Below the pieces are notes generated by a model. The model was not told where the DNA came from and did not search any database. It saw only the letters and a list, made by a program, of their open reading frames with translations. Shown here in pieces: positions 49,725 through 58,717 of a DNA stretch of 64,000 nucleotides (positions are counted from its first letter, which is position 1; the number at the start of each line of letters is the position of its first letter). The translations under genes and the position numbers were made by a program. Origin of the DNA: Thauera aromatica_A (GTDB taxonomy: Bacteria; Pseudomonadota; Gammaproteobacteria; Burkholderiales; Rhodocyclaceae); the NCBI RefSeq assembly GCF_023093595.1, contig NZ_JALLIK010000096.1, positions 1 to 64,000 of the forward strand, read 5' to 3'.

Positions 49725-50957
49725 TCACGGCAGCAGGGGCTGGGGGGGGACGGGCAGGCGCAGCGTGAAGCAGGCGCCGCCGCCGGGCTGGCTGCAGGCT
49801 TCGACCCGGCCGCCATGGGCTTCGATGATCGCGCGCACGATCGCCAGCCCCAGCCCGGTGCCGGCATCGCCCGTCAGGGTCCGGGAGGGGGGGCCGGCGC
49901 TGCGCACGAAGCGCTCGAAAATCGCTTCCTCCTGCCCCGGCGGCAGTCCGCAACCGGTATCGCAGACGGTGATTTCGAGGACGCGCCGTTCGCGGGCGAG
50001 CCCGCTGCGCGCGCTCGGGGCGGCCGTTTCGAGCGGCGTGGCGGCCGCGTCCGGCCCGGCCCGGCGCGCTGGCGCCTTCCCGGCGGACGCCGATACTGCG
50101 TCCGTGCTGCGCGCGCGAACCGTGACCCGCCCGCCCGCGGGCGTATGGCGGATCGCGTTGTCGAGCAGGTTGCACAGCACCCGCTCCATCATCGCCGGGT
50201 CGACATGGGCCAGCGGCAGGTCTTCGGGCACGTCGAGCACGAGCTGGTGCTCTTGCAGCAGTGGGGCCCGTCCCTGCAGCGCACTGGCGATCATTTCGTC
50301 GACCGGGACCCATTCGTGGGCGAGCGGCACCGGTGCCGATTGCAGGCGGGCGAGCTCGAGCAGATCGCGGGCGAGGGCATGGGTGCGCAGGGCTTCGCGG
50401 CGGATCGCTTCGGCCAGCGCGGCCTGTTCCGGCGGCAGCGGCGGTCCGGCCAGCGGCAGGGACTCGGCCAGTCCGGCGAGCGCGGTGAGCGGGGTGCGCA
50501 GATCGTGCGAGATCGAAGCGAGGAGGGTATTGCGCAGGCGCTCCGACTCGACCGCGAGCCGGGCGCGCGCGGCTTCCTCGCCGCGCGCTTCGGCACTGTC
50601 GCGCTCGCGCCGCAGGCGGGCAGCGAGTTCGGCGGTGGTCAGCGCCACCGCGAGCAGCACGGCGAAGGTGAGCAGGTACTGCAGGTCGGACACCGCCAGG
50701 GTGAAGTGGGGATGGACGAAGAAGAAGTCGAACAGCGCCACCGACAGGAAGGCTGCCAGCACCGCCGGCCCGCGGCCGAGCCGGATGGCGGCGAAGAGCA
50801 CGACGAGCGGGAACAGCATCGCGATGTTGGCGAGGTCGAGGTGGCCGAGCAGGGGCATCCCGGCGAGCGCGACCGCGATCACGGCGAGCGCGGCCCACAG
50901 GTAATGGCGCCACGGGGGACGGTCGGGCGCGGCGGGGCGGGGGGAAACGGCACTCAT
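49725..50957 (-). CDS. Short KdpD-type sensor histidine kinase lacking the N-terminal KdpD/USP domains
   Basis: 410 residues. Four membrane helices in DUF4118 (about 20-110: WAALAVIAVALAGMPLLGHL, FFFVHPHFTLAVSDLQYLLT), then HisKA with SISHDLRTPLTALAG (His151) and HATPase_c with NLLDNAIRHTP, DTGCGLPP and GTGLGLAIVRAI. Full-length KdpD has about 500 more N-terminal residues (Walker-like and USP). The normal ATG follows an untouched intergenic region, so this is a short form rather than a visible truncation. A low-complexity Ala/Arg insert lies inside the ATPase domain (about 300-325). Confidence 0.88.
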   Translation of the reverse strand: MSAVSPRPAAPDRPPWRHYLWAALAVIAVALAGMPLLGHLDLANIAMLFPLVVLFAAIRLGRGPAVLAAFLSVALFDFFFVHPHFTLAVSDLQYLLTFAVLLAVALTTAELAARLRRERDSAEARGEEAARARLAVESERLRNTLLASISHDLRTPLTALAGLAESLPLAGPPLPPEQAALAEAIRREALRTHALARDLLELARLQSAPVPLAHEWVPVDEMIASALQGRAPLLQEHQLVLDVPEDLPLAHVDPAMMERVLCNLLDNAIRHTPAGGRVTVRARSTDAVSASAGKAPARRAGPDAAATPLETAAPSARSGLARERRVLEITVCDTGCGLPPGQEEAIFERFVRSAGPPSRTLTGDAGTGLGLAIVRAIIEAHGGRVEACSQPGGGACFTLRLPVPPQPLLP

Positions 50958-51016
50958 GGACGCATGTTAACGCGGAAGGGCGAGCCCGGCATGGGCCGGG
51001 GTGCGTCGGTGCCGGT

Positions 51017-51988
51017 TCAGTCGCGCACGGGGGCGTCGATGGCGTGGAGCGTTTCGAGCAGCGTCGGGCGCAACGGGCCGGCGACCGCGAGGCCGCGCCG
51101 GGCGGTGTCGCGGGCTTCGTCGCGCCGCCCCAGCTCGAGCAGCACCTGCGCCCGGTTGTTGTACGCCGCAGCCAGGCCGTGGGCTTCGGCGACGCGGTGG
51201 AAGGCCGCTTCGGCGCCGTGCTTGTCGCCGCCGGCGTAGAGCGTGTTGCCCAGCCCCATAGCCAGCGTCGGATTGCCGGGCCAGCGCGCAAGGGCACCGC
51301 GGTAGGCCCGCAGCGCGGCAGTGGGCGCTGCGGTGCGCTCGAACGCGACCAGGGCGCGCACGGTTTCGCCTTCGCTCGCGGTCGCGGGGAGACGCCCCGG
51401 CGGCAGGGCGACGAACGCCCACTGCCCGCCGCGCTTCCAGGTGTGCTCGAAGGTGCGCAGGCTCAGCTCCTGGCGTTTCATCGGCCCGGAGCGCAGGAGC
51501 ACGCTGCCGCGTTCGAGGTCGTAGCCCACCGCCACCGCGTAGTGCCAGGACGGTGCCCATGACAGGCCGAGGTTCTGCAGCACGACCACCGGGTTGCCGG
51601 CGGCGGTCTCGCGCAGCAAGGCTTCGAGGGTGCCCGGGATGAGCGTCGCCACCGCGCCCTGGCGGCGGGCGGCGGCGAGCATTTCGATCTGCAGCGAGCC
51701 TTCGCGGCCGGGGATGAAGACCTGGCCGACAAGGGCCTCGGGGCGGGTCGGCAGGCCGGCGGCGGACAGGCTGGTGGCGAGCGCCGCCGGACCGCAGAAG
51801 TAGCTGTCGTCGGGGAAGAAGGGGGTGTCGATGAGCTCCACCTGCGGTGGCAGGTCGGGCGGGGGCTGCGCTTGCAGCTGCCGCGCCTGGGTGGCGCAAC
51901 CGGCGCTCGCCAGGGCGGAGAGGAGCACGGCTGCGGCTCCAGCCAGGCGCGGCCGCAGCCAGGCGCGCAGTACCGCGGGCCAGGACAT
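51017..51988 (-). CDS. PA2778-type lipoprotein: C39-like cysteine peptidase with TPR
   Basis: 323 residues. Lipobox near LASAGC (Cys31). The peptidase-like domain has Cys65 in DDSYFCGPAAL, His149 in SWAPSWHYAVAVGYD, and a following Asp. The C-terminus holds TPR-like repeats (AYRGALARWPGNPTLAMGLG, AAYNNRAQVLLELGRRDEAR). It forms a pair with the PA2779-type gene (7 bases downstream start to stop), as in Pseudomonas. The function is not established; a bacteriocin-type peptidase role is family-based inference. Confidence 0.85.
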   Translation of the reverse strand: MSWPAVLRAWLRPRLAGAAAVLLSALASAGCATQARQLQAQPPPDLPPQVELIDTPFFPDDSYFCGPAALATSLSAAGLPTRPEALVGQVFIPGREGSLQIEMLAAARRQGAVATLIPGTLEALLRETAAGNPVVVLQNLGLSWAPSWHYAVAVGYDLERGSVLLRSGPMKRQELSLRTFEHTWKRGGQWAFVALPPGRLPATASEGETVRALVAFERTAAPTAALRAYRGALARWPGNPTLAMGLGNTLYAGGDKHGAEAAFHRVAEAHGLAAAYNNRAQVLLELGRRDEARDTARRGLAVAGPLRPTLLETLHAIDAPVRD

Positions 51989-51995
51989 CGCCGGT

Positions 51996-52388
51996 TCAGC
52001 GCACCGAGCGGGTGAACGGGAAGACCTTGGTCAGGCCGAGGATGTCGGTGAGCAGGAGAACGAAGAACACCAGCAGGATGGCATCGATGATGCCGCCGGC
52101 GGGGGCGCTGTCGATCTGCTCGGCGAGGCGCGCCGCCTCCTCGTCGGTGAGCGCGGCGATGCGCTCGCGGGCGAGCGCGGGGTCGACGCCCTGGCGCTCG
52201 AGTTCGGCGCGCACGTCGTCGCGCCCGAGCGCGGCGGCGAGGCGGGCGTGGCTCGCGCCCTGTTCCGGGGCGGCGCTGCGGGCGAGCTGTTCGGTCGGGA
52301 TCAGCCCGGCGTGAGTGGGATGGACCAGGGTCGCGTTGGCGAAGCAGAGGCTGAGGACGACGGCAAGGGTGCGTTGAAGGCGTTTCAT
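51996..52388 (-). CDS. PA2779-type small membrane protein
   Basis: 130 residues. A signal-like N-terminus (LAVVLSLCFANATLVHPTHA), a helical acidic middle (LARERIAALTDEEAARLAEQ) and one C-terminal membrane helix (GIIDAILLVFFVLLLTDILG). It is the regular partner of the PA2778-type peptidase. About 286 bases separate it from the divergent TauE/SafE gene; a TTAAAAA-rich patch there (52458-52470) could hold its promoter. Confidence 0.85.
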   Translation of the reverse strand: MKRLQRTLAVVLSLCFANATLVHPTHAGLIPTEQLARSAAPEQGASHARLAAALGRDDVRAELERQGVDPALARERIAALTDEEAARLAEQIDSAPAGGIIDAILLVFFVLLLTDILGLTKVFPFTRSVR

Positions 52389-52674
52389 TGTTTTTTTCCT
52401 TTCGATGTCGGGGATGGCCGACCTGCAGGGAGTCCGGTGGTTTCTGCAATATAGTCAATCCTGTTAAAAACGCCCTCCGGTGTGCGGGCGGAGATCGCAT
52501 CCGCATGTAACAGGCCGGCGGCACCCGGCGCGGGCTGCCGCCGCATCCGCCGCTGGCCGCTTCGGCTGTGCTTGCGCAGGAATGCCGGTCTGGCCGATAG
52601 TTGCGGGCTTTCCCGCGCGGCTCGCCGCAGTGCGGGAACCTGCAACGAAACGGCACAAAATGGAGCGCCTGCCG

Positions 52675-53481
52675 ATGGAACTCGATCTCTGGTGGCTCGC
52701 CTACCCCCTGCTCGGCGTGGTGGTGGGCTTTTTTGCCGGACTGCTCGGCGTGGGCGGCGGCGGCATCATGGTGCCGATCCTGACCAGCCTGTTCCTCGCC
52801 CAGGATTTTCCGCGCGACCAGGTCGTGCATATGGCGCTCGGCACTTCGATGGCGGCGATCGTGCTGACCGCGGTTTCCAGCCTGCGCGCGCACCATGCGC
52901 ACGCTGCGGTGCGCTGGGATGTGGTGCGTGCGATCGCCCCCGGGATCCTGTTCGGCACCTTCGGCGCGACTTTCGTCGCGGCGCGCGTCGATACCGTGCC
53001 GTTGGCGATCTTCTTCGCCGTCTTCATGGCCTACGTCGCGGTGCAGATGCTGCTCGGGATCAAGCCCCGGCCCAGCCGCAACCTGCCCGGTGCGCTCGGC
53101 ATGAGCGCTGCCGGCGTGGGAATCGGCGGGGTGTCGGCGCTGGTGGCGATCGGCGGCGGCTCGCTGTCGGTGCCGTTTCTGACCTGGTGCAACGTCAAGG
53201 TCCATCACGCGATCGGCACTTCGGCCGCGATCGGGTTGCCGATCGCGTTCGCCGGCACCGTGGGCTATCTGGTCAACGGCTGGGGCGCGCCCGGCACGCC
53301 TGCACTGACCCTGGGCTTCATCTACCTGCCGGCGCTGGTGCTGGTGTCGGCGGTGAGCATGTTCTTCGCCCCGCTCGGCGCGCGCCTGGCGCACCGCCTG
53401 CCGGTGGCGATGCTGAGGAAGGTATTCGCCGGGGTGCTGGTGGCGCTGTGCGCGAAGATGCTGCATAGCCTGTTCGCCTGA
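52675..53481 (+). CDS. TauE/SafE-family sulfite/anion exporter
   Basis: 268 residues, about eight membrane helices with the two Gly-rich half-repeats: GFFAGLLGVGGGGIMVPILT and GIGGVSALVAIGGGSLSVPF, each typical of TauE/SafE. The start at 52675 (MELDLWWLAYPLLG) has GGAG 10 bases upstream; an ATG five codons earlier is the alternative. The substrate may be sulfite, sulfoacetate or another organosulfur compound. Confidence 0.9.
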   Translation: MELDLWWLAYPLLGVVVGFFAGLLGVGGGGIMVPILTSLFLAQDFPRDQVVHMALGTSMAAIVLTAVSSLRAHHAHAAVRWDVVRAIAPGILFGTFGATFVAARVDTVPLAIFFAVFMAYVAVQMLLGIKPRPSRNLPGALGMSAAGVGIGGVSALVAIGGGSLSVPFLTWCNVKVHHAIGTSAAIGLPIAFAGTVGYLVNGWGAPGTPALTLGFIYLPALVLVSAVSMFFAPLGARLAHRLPVAMLRKVFAGVLVALCAKMLHSLFA

Positions 53482-53512
53482 GACACGCCGCTGCCCACGG
53501 CGCAGGCGAAGC

Positions 53513-54514
53513 TCAGCGGGGCGGGGCGAGGGCGTCGCGGATCGTCTCGAGGTTGGTGCGCATCATCGCGGCATAGGACGGCGCTGGCCCGTCGGCGGCG
53601 GACAGCGCGTCGGAGTACAGCGTGCCGCCGACACGGGCGCCGCTTTCGCTGCGGATGCGCTCGATCAGGCGTGCGTCGGCGACGTTTTCGATGAACACCG
53701 CGGGAATGTTCTCGGCCTTGAGTTGGCGGATCAGGCGGGCGACGCCCTGCGCGGTGGGCTCGGCGTTGTTCGAGACTCCGACCGGGGAGAGGAAGCGGAT
53801 ACCGTAGGCGCGGCCGAAGTAGGCGAAGGCGTCGTGCGAGCTCACCACCTTGCGCCGATCGGCAGGCAGGGCGCTGAAGGTGCGGCGGATCTCGGCGTCG
53901 AGCGCCGCCAGTTCGGCGCGGTAACGTTCCGCGTTGGCGCGGTAGAGATCGGCCCCATCCGGGTCGACGGCGGCGAGCGCGGCGGCGATGTTGGCGACGT
54001 AGCGCTGGGCGTTGGCGACGTCCTGCCAGGCATGGGGGTCGACCGCGCGGCTGCCCCCGGTGCCGTGGCGGTGACCGCCGGCATGTGCCTGGTGGCCGTG
54101 TTCGTCGGCCATGTCGAGCGTGGCCACGCCATCGCTTGCCACCACCACGGTTCCGCGGTAGCCGCCCGAGCGCGCCAGGCGCACCGTCCAGTCATCGAAG
54201 CCGAGGCCGTTCACCACCACCAGCGCCGAGGCGCCGATCTCGCGTGCGTCCGAGGGGCGGGGCTGGAAAGCATGGGCGTCCTCGTCGGCGCCGACCAAGG
54301 TGCGCAGGGCGACGCGCTCGCCGCCGACCTGGCGGACGAAATCACCGAGGATGCTGAAGCTGGCGGTGACCTGCAGCGGCTGCGCAGCGGCGGCGGCGGT
54401 GGGCAGGATGAGGGCGGTTGCGGCGGTCAGGGCGGCGAGGCCGGGCACGCGGCGAAGCAGGCTGCGCAGGCGGCCGAAGCGGGGGGCGAGGGGTGCGGGC
54501 GTGGCGGTGGTCAT
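53513..54514 (-). CDS. znuA: Zinc ABC transporter substrate-binding protein ZnuA
   Basis: 333 residues. A signal peptide with a long N-region (to about residue 44), then a cluster A-I metal-binding protein. Likely zinc ligands are His81 (DEDAHAFQPRPSDAR), His161 (AVDPHAWQ) and the His in SSHDAFAYFG. A His-rich loop HGHQAHAGGHRH (139-150) is typical of ZnuA. It is last in the zur-orf-znuC-znuB-znuA run and should be repressed by Zur. Confidence 0.94.
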   Translation of the reverse strand: MTTATPAPLAPRFGRLRSLLRRVPGLAALTAATALILPTAAAAAQPLQVTASFSILGDFVRQVGGERVALRTLVGADEDAHAFQPRPSDAREIGASALVVVNGLGFDDWTVRLARSGGYRGTVVVASDGVATLDMADEHGHQAHAGGHRHGTGGSRAVDPHAWQDVANAQRYVANIAAALAAVDPDGADLYRANAERYRAELAALDAEIRRTFSALPADRRKVVSSHDAFAYFGRAYGIRFLSPVGVSNNAEPTAQGVARLIRQLKAENIPAVFIENVADARLIERIRSESGARVGGTLYSDALSAADGPAPSYAAMMRTNLETIRDALAPPR

Positions 54515-54577
54515 GGCGCGGGCTCGGTTTGCGGGGGGGCCGGCGGGGGCGCTGCCGCCCGCCGGCCGTCCCGGGGC

Positions 54578-55444
54578 TCAGGATTCGAGGTGGTGGCGTA
54601 CCGGCAGACGGCCGGCGAGGATGCCGCCGGGCGCGGCCAGCAGCGACACGAAATACACCACGCCGCACACCAGCACGATCGCCGGGCCGGCCGGTACATC
54701 GACGTGAAAGGACAGCAGCAGTCCGGCCGCGCCGCTGCCGAAGGCGAACGCGACCGCGAGCAGGATCAGCATCGGCAGCCCGCGCGTCCACAGCCGGGCG
54801 GCGGCGGCGGGCAGGATCATGATCCCCACCGCCATCAGCGTGCCCAGGGCGTGAAAGCCGCTCACCAGGTTGATCACCACCAGCACCAGGAAGCCGTAGT
54901 GCGCCACCGGCGACCAGCGGCTGACCCCGCGCAGGAAGGCGGGGTCGAAGCACTCCAGCACCAGCGGGCGGAACAGCACGGCGAGGCAGACCACGGTGAC
55001 GCTGGCGATGCCCGCGATCAGCAGCAGCGAGGCGTCGTCGAGCGCCAGCACCGAGCCGAAGAGGACGTGGAGGAGGTCGAGGTTGCGCCCGCGCAGCGAC
55101 ACGATCATCACCCCGGCGGCGAGCGACAGCAGGTAGAAGGCGGCGAGGCTGGCGTCCTCCTTCAGGATCGAGGTCCGCGTCACCACCCCGGCGGCGAGCA
55201 CCACGACCAGGCCGGCGACGATGCCGCCCACCGTCATCGCGCCCAGCGACAGGCCGAAGGCGAGGTAGCCGAGGGCGGCGCCGGGCAGGATCGCATGGCT
55301 CATCGCGTCGCCCATCAGGCTCATCCGGCGCAGCAGCAGGAACACCCCGACCGGGGTGGCGCCCAGGGCCAGCGCCAGGCAGCCGGCCAGCGCGCGGCGC
55401 ATGAAGGCGAATTCGGTGAAGGGGTCGAGGAGGAGTTCGGTCAC
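54578..55444 (-). CDS. znuB: Zinc ABC transporter permease ZnuB
   Basis: 288 residues, eight to nine membrane helices of the ABC-3 family. Conserved: RRMSLMGDAMSHAILPGAAL (coupling region), LHVLFGSVLAL and TLMAVGIMILPAAAARLWTR. It lies 45 bases after znuC and 63 before znuA. Partner of ZnuC and ZnuA in high-affinity zinc import. Confidence 0.95.
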   Translation of the reverse strand: MTELLLDPFTEFAFMRRALAGCLALALGATPVGVFLLLRRMSLMGDAMSHAILPGAALGYLAFGLSLGAMTVGGIVAGLVVVLAAGVVTRTSILKEDASLAAFYLLSLAAGVMIVSLRGRNLDLLHVLFGSVLALDDASLLLIAGIASVTVVCLAVLFRPLVLECFDPAFLRGVSRWSPVAHYGFLVLVVINLVSGFHALGTLMAVGIMILPAAAARLWTRGLPMLILLAVAFAFGSGAAGLLLSFHVDVPAGPAIVLVCGVVYFVSLLAAPGGILAGRLPVRHHLES

Positions 55445-55489
55445 GGTGGAAGCAGGGGGCGGAGGGCTGGGGGCCGGGCGCGGCCGCGT

Positions 55490-56377
<888 letters not shown>

Positions 56378-56527
56378 TTCAGTATGCGCCGAGCCGCCTC
56401 AAGCGTACTGAAGCCCCCTCGGGGGGGGGAGGCCGGGATTTCGCGGCGCATCACGCCGCGCCTGCCGTACGGGTCGGCGGTGCAAAGCCGACCCTCCGCG
56501 AACATGGTGAGCGTGGGGGGTGTCATC

Positions 56528-56692
56528 TCAGCGTAGCGCCCACAGCAGGGTCAGCCACAGCGTGGCCAGGGCCGCCGCGGCGAGGGCGAGACGGGCGGCG
56601 AGGCCGGTGCCGAGCAGGGTGGGCGCGGGGGAGGGGGGGGCGCGGCGCACGCCGGCGGTCGCGCGGACGGGATGGGCGTCGCGGGCGCTCAT
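56528..56692 (-). CDS. 54-residue membrane protein coupled to zur
   Basis: The ATG at 56692 overlaps the zur stop (ATGA). The N-terminal half is basic and Pro-rich (MSARDAHPVRATAGVRRAPP). The C-terminal half is one membrane helix (LAARLALAAAALATLWLTLL). No family is recognised. Coupling to zur and placement before znuCBA make a small zinc-related accessory protein likely, but this is inference. Confidence 0.55.
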   Translation of the reverse strand: MSARDAHPVRATAGVRRAPPSPAPTLLGTGLAARLALAAAALATLWLTLLWALR

Positions 56693-57159
56693 CGGGCCAC
56701 CGTCCCGGGGCCCCGGGGGCCGCACTCGGCGCAGGCGCCGTGCAGCACCAGCTCCGCGCGTTCGAGTTTGAAGCCGGCGGGCAGGTTCGGGCTGGATTCG
56801 GCCGCAATGTCCTCCAGGCACAGGATCTGGCCGCAGCGCTCGCAATGGAAGTGGGCGTGGCGGTGTTCGCCGTGACGGGCGATCTCGAAGCGCCAGGCAC
56901 GTTCGCCGCCGGCGATGCGACGGGCGATGCCCTGCTCGACCAGCCAGTCGAGGGCGCGATAGAGCGTGACACGGTCGTGGGCGATGCCGAGCGCCGCCAG
57001 CGCGGCGCCGATTTCGTCGTGCGACAAGGGATGGGCGCTGGCCTGCAGCGTCTCGATCAGCGCCACCCGGGTGCGGGTGGCACGGCCGCCGTGGGCCGTG
57101 ATGAGCCCGCGGGCGGACTGCGGGGGCGCGCTGGACGGAGCATGTCGTTGCTTGGGCAT
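56689..57159 (-). CDS. zur: Zinc uptake regulator Zur (Fur family)
   Basis: 156 residues from ATG 57159 (MPKQRHAP). Winged helix: LSHDEIGAALAALGIAHDRV, TLYRALDWLVEQGIARR. Metal sites: HGEHRHAHFHCERCGQILC with Cys106/Cys109 and CAEC with Cys143/Cys146 (structural zinc), and the His-rich regulatory site. With znu genes beside it the Zur assignment over Fur is strong. It is the first gene of zur-orf-znuCBA. Confidence 0.93.
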   Translation of the reverse strand: MPKQRHAPSSAPPQSARGLITAHGGRATRTRVALIETLQASAHPLSHDEIGAALAALGIAHDRVTLYRALDWLVEQGIARRIAGGERAWRFEIARHGEHRHAHFHCERCGQILCLEDIAAESSPNLPAGFKLERAELVLHGACAECGPRGPGTVAR

Positions 57160-57240
57160 CGGTGCGGAGTGGGGGAATCCGTGGTGAGTGCGGTTCGGCC
57201 GGTCGCAGCAGGGAAGTGGCTTGGCTTGGATCGGTATTTG

Positions 57241-57257
57241 ATGCAACATTGTAGCAT
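57241..57257. promoter_or_regulatory. Zur-like palindrome between zur and zrgA-like genes
   Basis: ATGCAACATTGTAGCAT is a 17-bp palindrome with two mismatched pairs plus the centre. It lies in the 125-base gap between the divergent zur (ATG 57159) and the DUF2796 gene (ATG 57285). A second ATGCAAC follows at 57262-57268 in the same orientation. The position suits one operator for both transcripts. The motif resembles AT-rich Zur boxes, but the assignment is by context. Confidence 0.65.
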
Positions 57258-57284
57258 TAGAATGCAACTCCGCAGGAATTCCAG

Positions 57285-57896
57285 ATGGCCCCCTTTTTTG
57301 TCGCTCTTGCCCTCTCTGCGGCACTGTTGCCGCCGGGCGCTGCCGCCCAGCACGAGGACCGTGGCCGGCATCCTGAGCACGCCGCGCCGCGCGCTGCCCC
57401 CGCAACCATGGCCGGGGGCGCGCATGAGCACGGGTTGGCTGCGCTGCGGGTGGCCGTCGACGGAGGGGCGCTCGAGATCGAACTGGCGACGCCGCTCGAC
57501 ACGCTGGTCGGCTTCGAGCATGCGCCGCGCACCGCCGCCCAGCGCGCCGCGCTGCAGGCGGCCGAACGCGGGCTGCGCGACGGCGCTGCGCTGTTCGGGC
57601 TGCCGGAAGCGGCCGGCTGTGCGCTGATGGCGGTAAGCCTGGCTTCGCCCTGGCGGCAAAGCGAAGACCGGGCCGATGCGGGCGGCGCAGCGCACGTGCA
57701 GGCCGGGGACGGCGATCATGGCGAGCTCGTCGCCGGCTACCGTTTCCAATGCGCCCGCCCGCAGGCGCTCGATGCCCTGCAGCTGCGGCTGTTCGAGCTT
57801 TTCCCGCGCCTGCGCGCGGTGCGCGCCGAGTGGGCTTCGGCGCACGGGCAGGGGGCGGCGACGCTGACGCCCAAGCAGGCGCGGCTGGGGCTGTGA
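57285..57896 (+). CDS. DUF2796 (ZrgA-like) periplasmic zinc-related protein
   Basis: 203 residues. A signal peptide (APFFVALALSAALLPPGAAA) and a His-rich start to the mature chain (QHEDRGRHPEHAAPRA, MAGGAHEHGLAAL). The body matches DUF2796, the ZrgA family of Zur-repressed zinc uptake systems in Vibrio and Shewanella. AGGAAT lies about 8 bases before the ATG. It leads the ABC ATPase, permease and DUF3299 genes that complete a zrg-type cluster. Confidence 0.82.
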   Translation: MAPFFVALALSAALLPPGAAAQHEDRGRHPEHAAPRAAPATMAGGAHEHGLAALRVAVDGGALEIELATPLDTLVGFEHAPRTAAQRAALQAAERGLRDGAALFGLPEAAGCALMAVSLASPWRQSEDRADAGGAAHVQAGDGDHGELVAGYRFQCARPQALDALQLRLFELFPRLRAVRAEWASAHGQGAATLTPKQARLGL

Positions 57897-57957
57897 ACAT
57901 GGCGCAAGCGCGGACCGGGGCGATGGTTGTCGATGCGGGCCTCCGCGGGGATGGGGG

Positions 57958-58692
57958 GTGGCGTTGAGTCCGGCGGGCAACGTCGAGGCCGCTGCGGTCG
58001 CGCTGCGGGGGCTGCGCTACCGCTGGCCCGGTGCGCGCCACGACTGCCTGGCGATCGATACCTTCGTGCTGGCACCGGCGGAGCGGGTGTTCCTGCGCGG
58101 GCCCAGCGGCAGCGGCAAAAGCACCCTGCTGTCCTTGATCGGCGGCGTGGTCGCACCGCAGACGGGCGAGCTGCGCGTCGTCGGCACGGCGCTGGCGTCG
58201 CTCGGGGCGGCGGCGCGCGACCGCTTCCGGGCCGACCATATCGGGTTCATCTTCCAGCTCTTCAACCTGCTGCCCTACCTGTCGGCGCGCGACAACATCC
58301 TGCTTGCCTGCCGCTTTTCGGCGCAGCGGCGCGCGCGCCTGCGGGCGGCGGGAACGACGCCGGCCGCCGAGGTGGCGCGCCTGGCGCAGCCCCTCGACCT
58401 GGCGCCGGCGGTGCTGGCGCGGCCCGCCGCCGCCCTCTCGGTCGGCCAGCAGCAGCGGGTGGCGGCGGCGCGCGCGCTCATCGGCCGCCCCAGGCTGATC
58501 GTCGCCGACGAGCCGACTTCCGCCCTCGATGCCGATCGCCAGCAGGCCTTCCTCGATCTGCTGCTGGGCGAATGCGCGGCGGCGGGAGCGGCGCTGCTCT
58601 TCGTCAGCCATGACGCCCGCCTCGCCTGCCACTTCGACCGGGTGGTCGATCTGGCCGCGTTGAACCGGGCGGACACGGAGGCAGAAGCATGA
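57958..58692 (+). CDS. ABC transporter ATPase of the zrg-type cluster
   Basis: 244 residues from GTG 57958. LolD/MacB-type ATPase with Walker A GPSGSGKST, Q-loop IFQLFNLLPYLSARDN, signature in ALSVGQQQRVAAARAL (LSVGQ rather than LSGGQ), Walker B LIVADEPTSALD and H-loop VSHD. It pairs with the following permease. The tail past the H-loop is short. Confidence 0.88.
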   Translation: MALSPAGNVEAAAVALRGLRYRWPGARHDCLAIDTFVLAPAERVFLRGPSGSGKSTLLSLIGGVVAPQTGELRVVGTALASLGAAARDRFRADHIGFIFQLFNLLPYLSARDNILLACRFSAQRRARLRAAGTTPAAEVARLAQPLDLAPAVLARPAAALSVGQQQRVAAARALIGRPRLIVADEPTSALDADRQQAFLDLLLGECAAAGAALLFVSHDARLACHFDRVVDLAALNRADTEAEA

Positions 58693-58717
58693 TCGCGTGC
58701 GCGGTGGAGACCGCAGG

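Noticed and set aside
57899..57967. 22-codon ORF before the zrg-type ATPase
   Set aside because: It overlaps the GTG start, but its ribosome site is weak and the peptide is unremarkable; kept only as a note.
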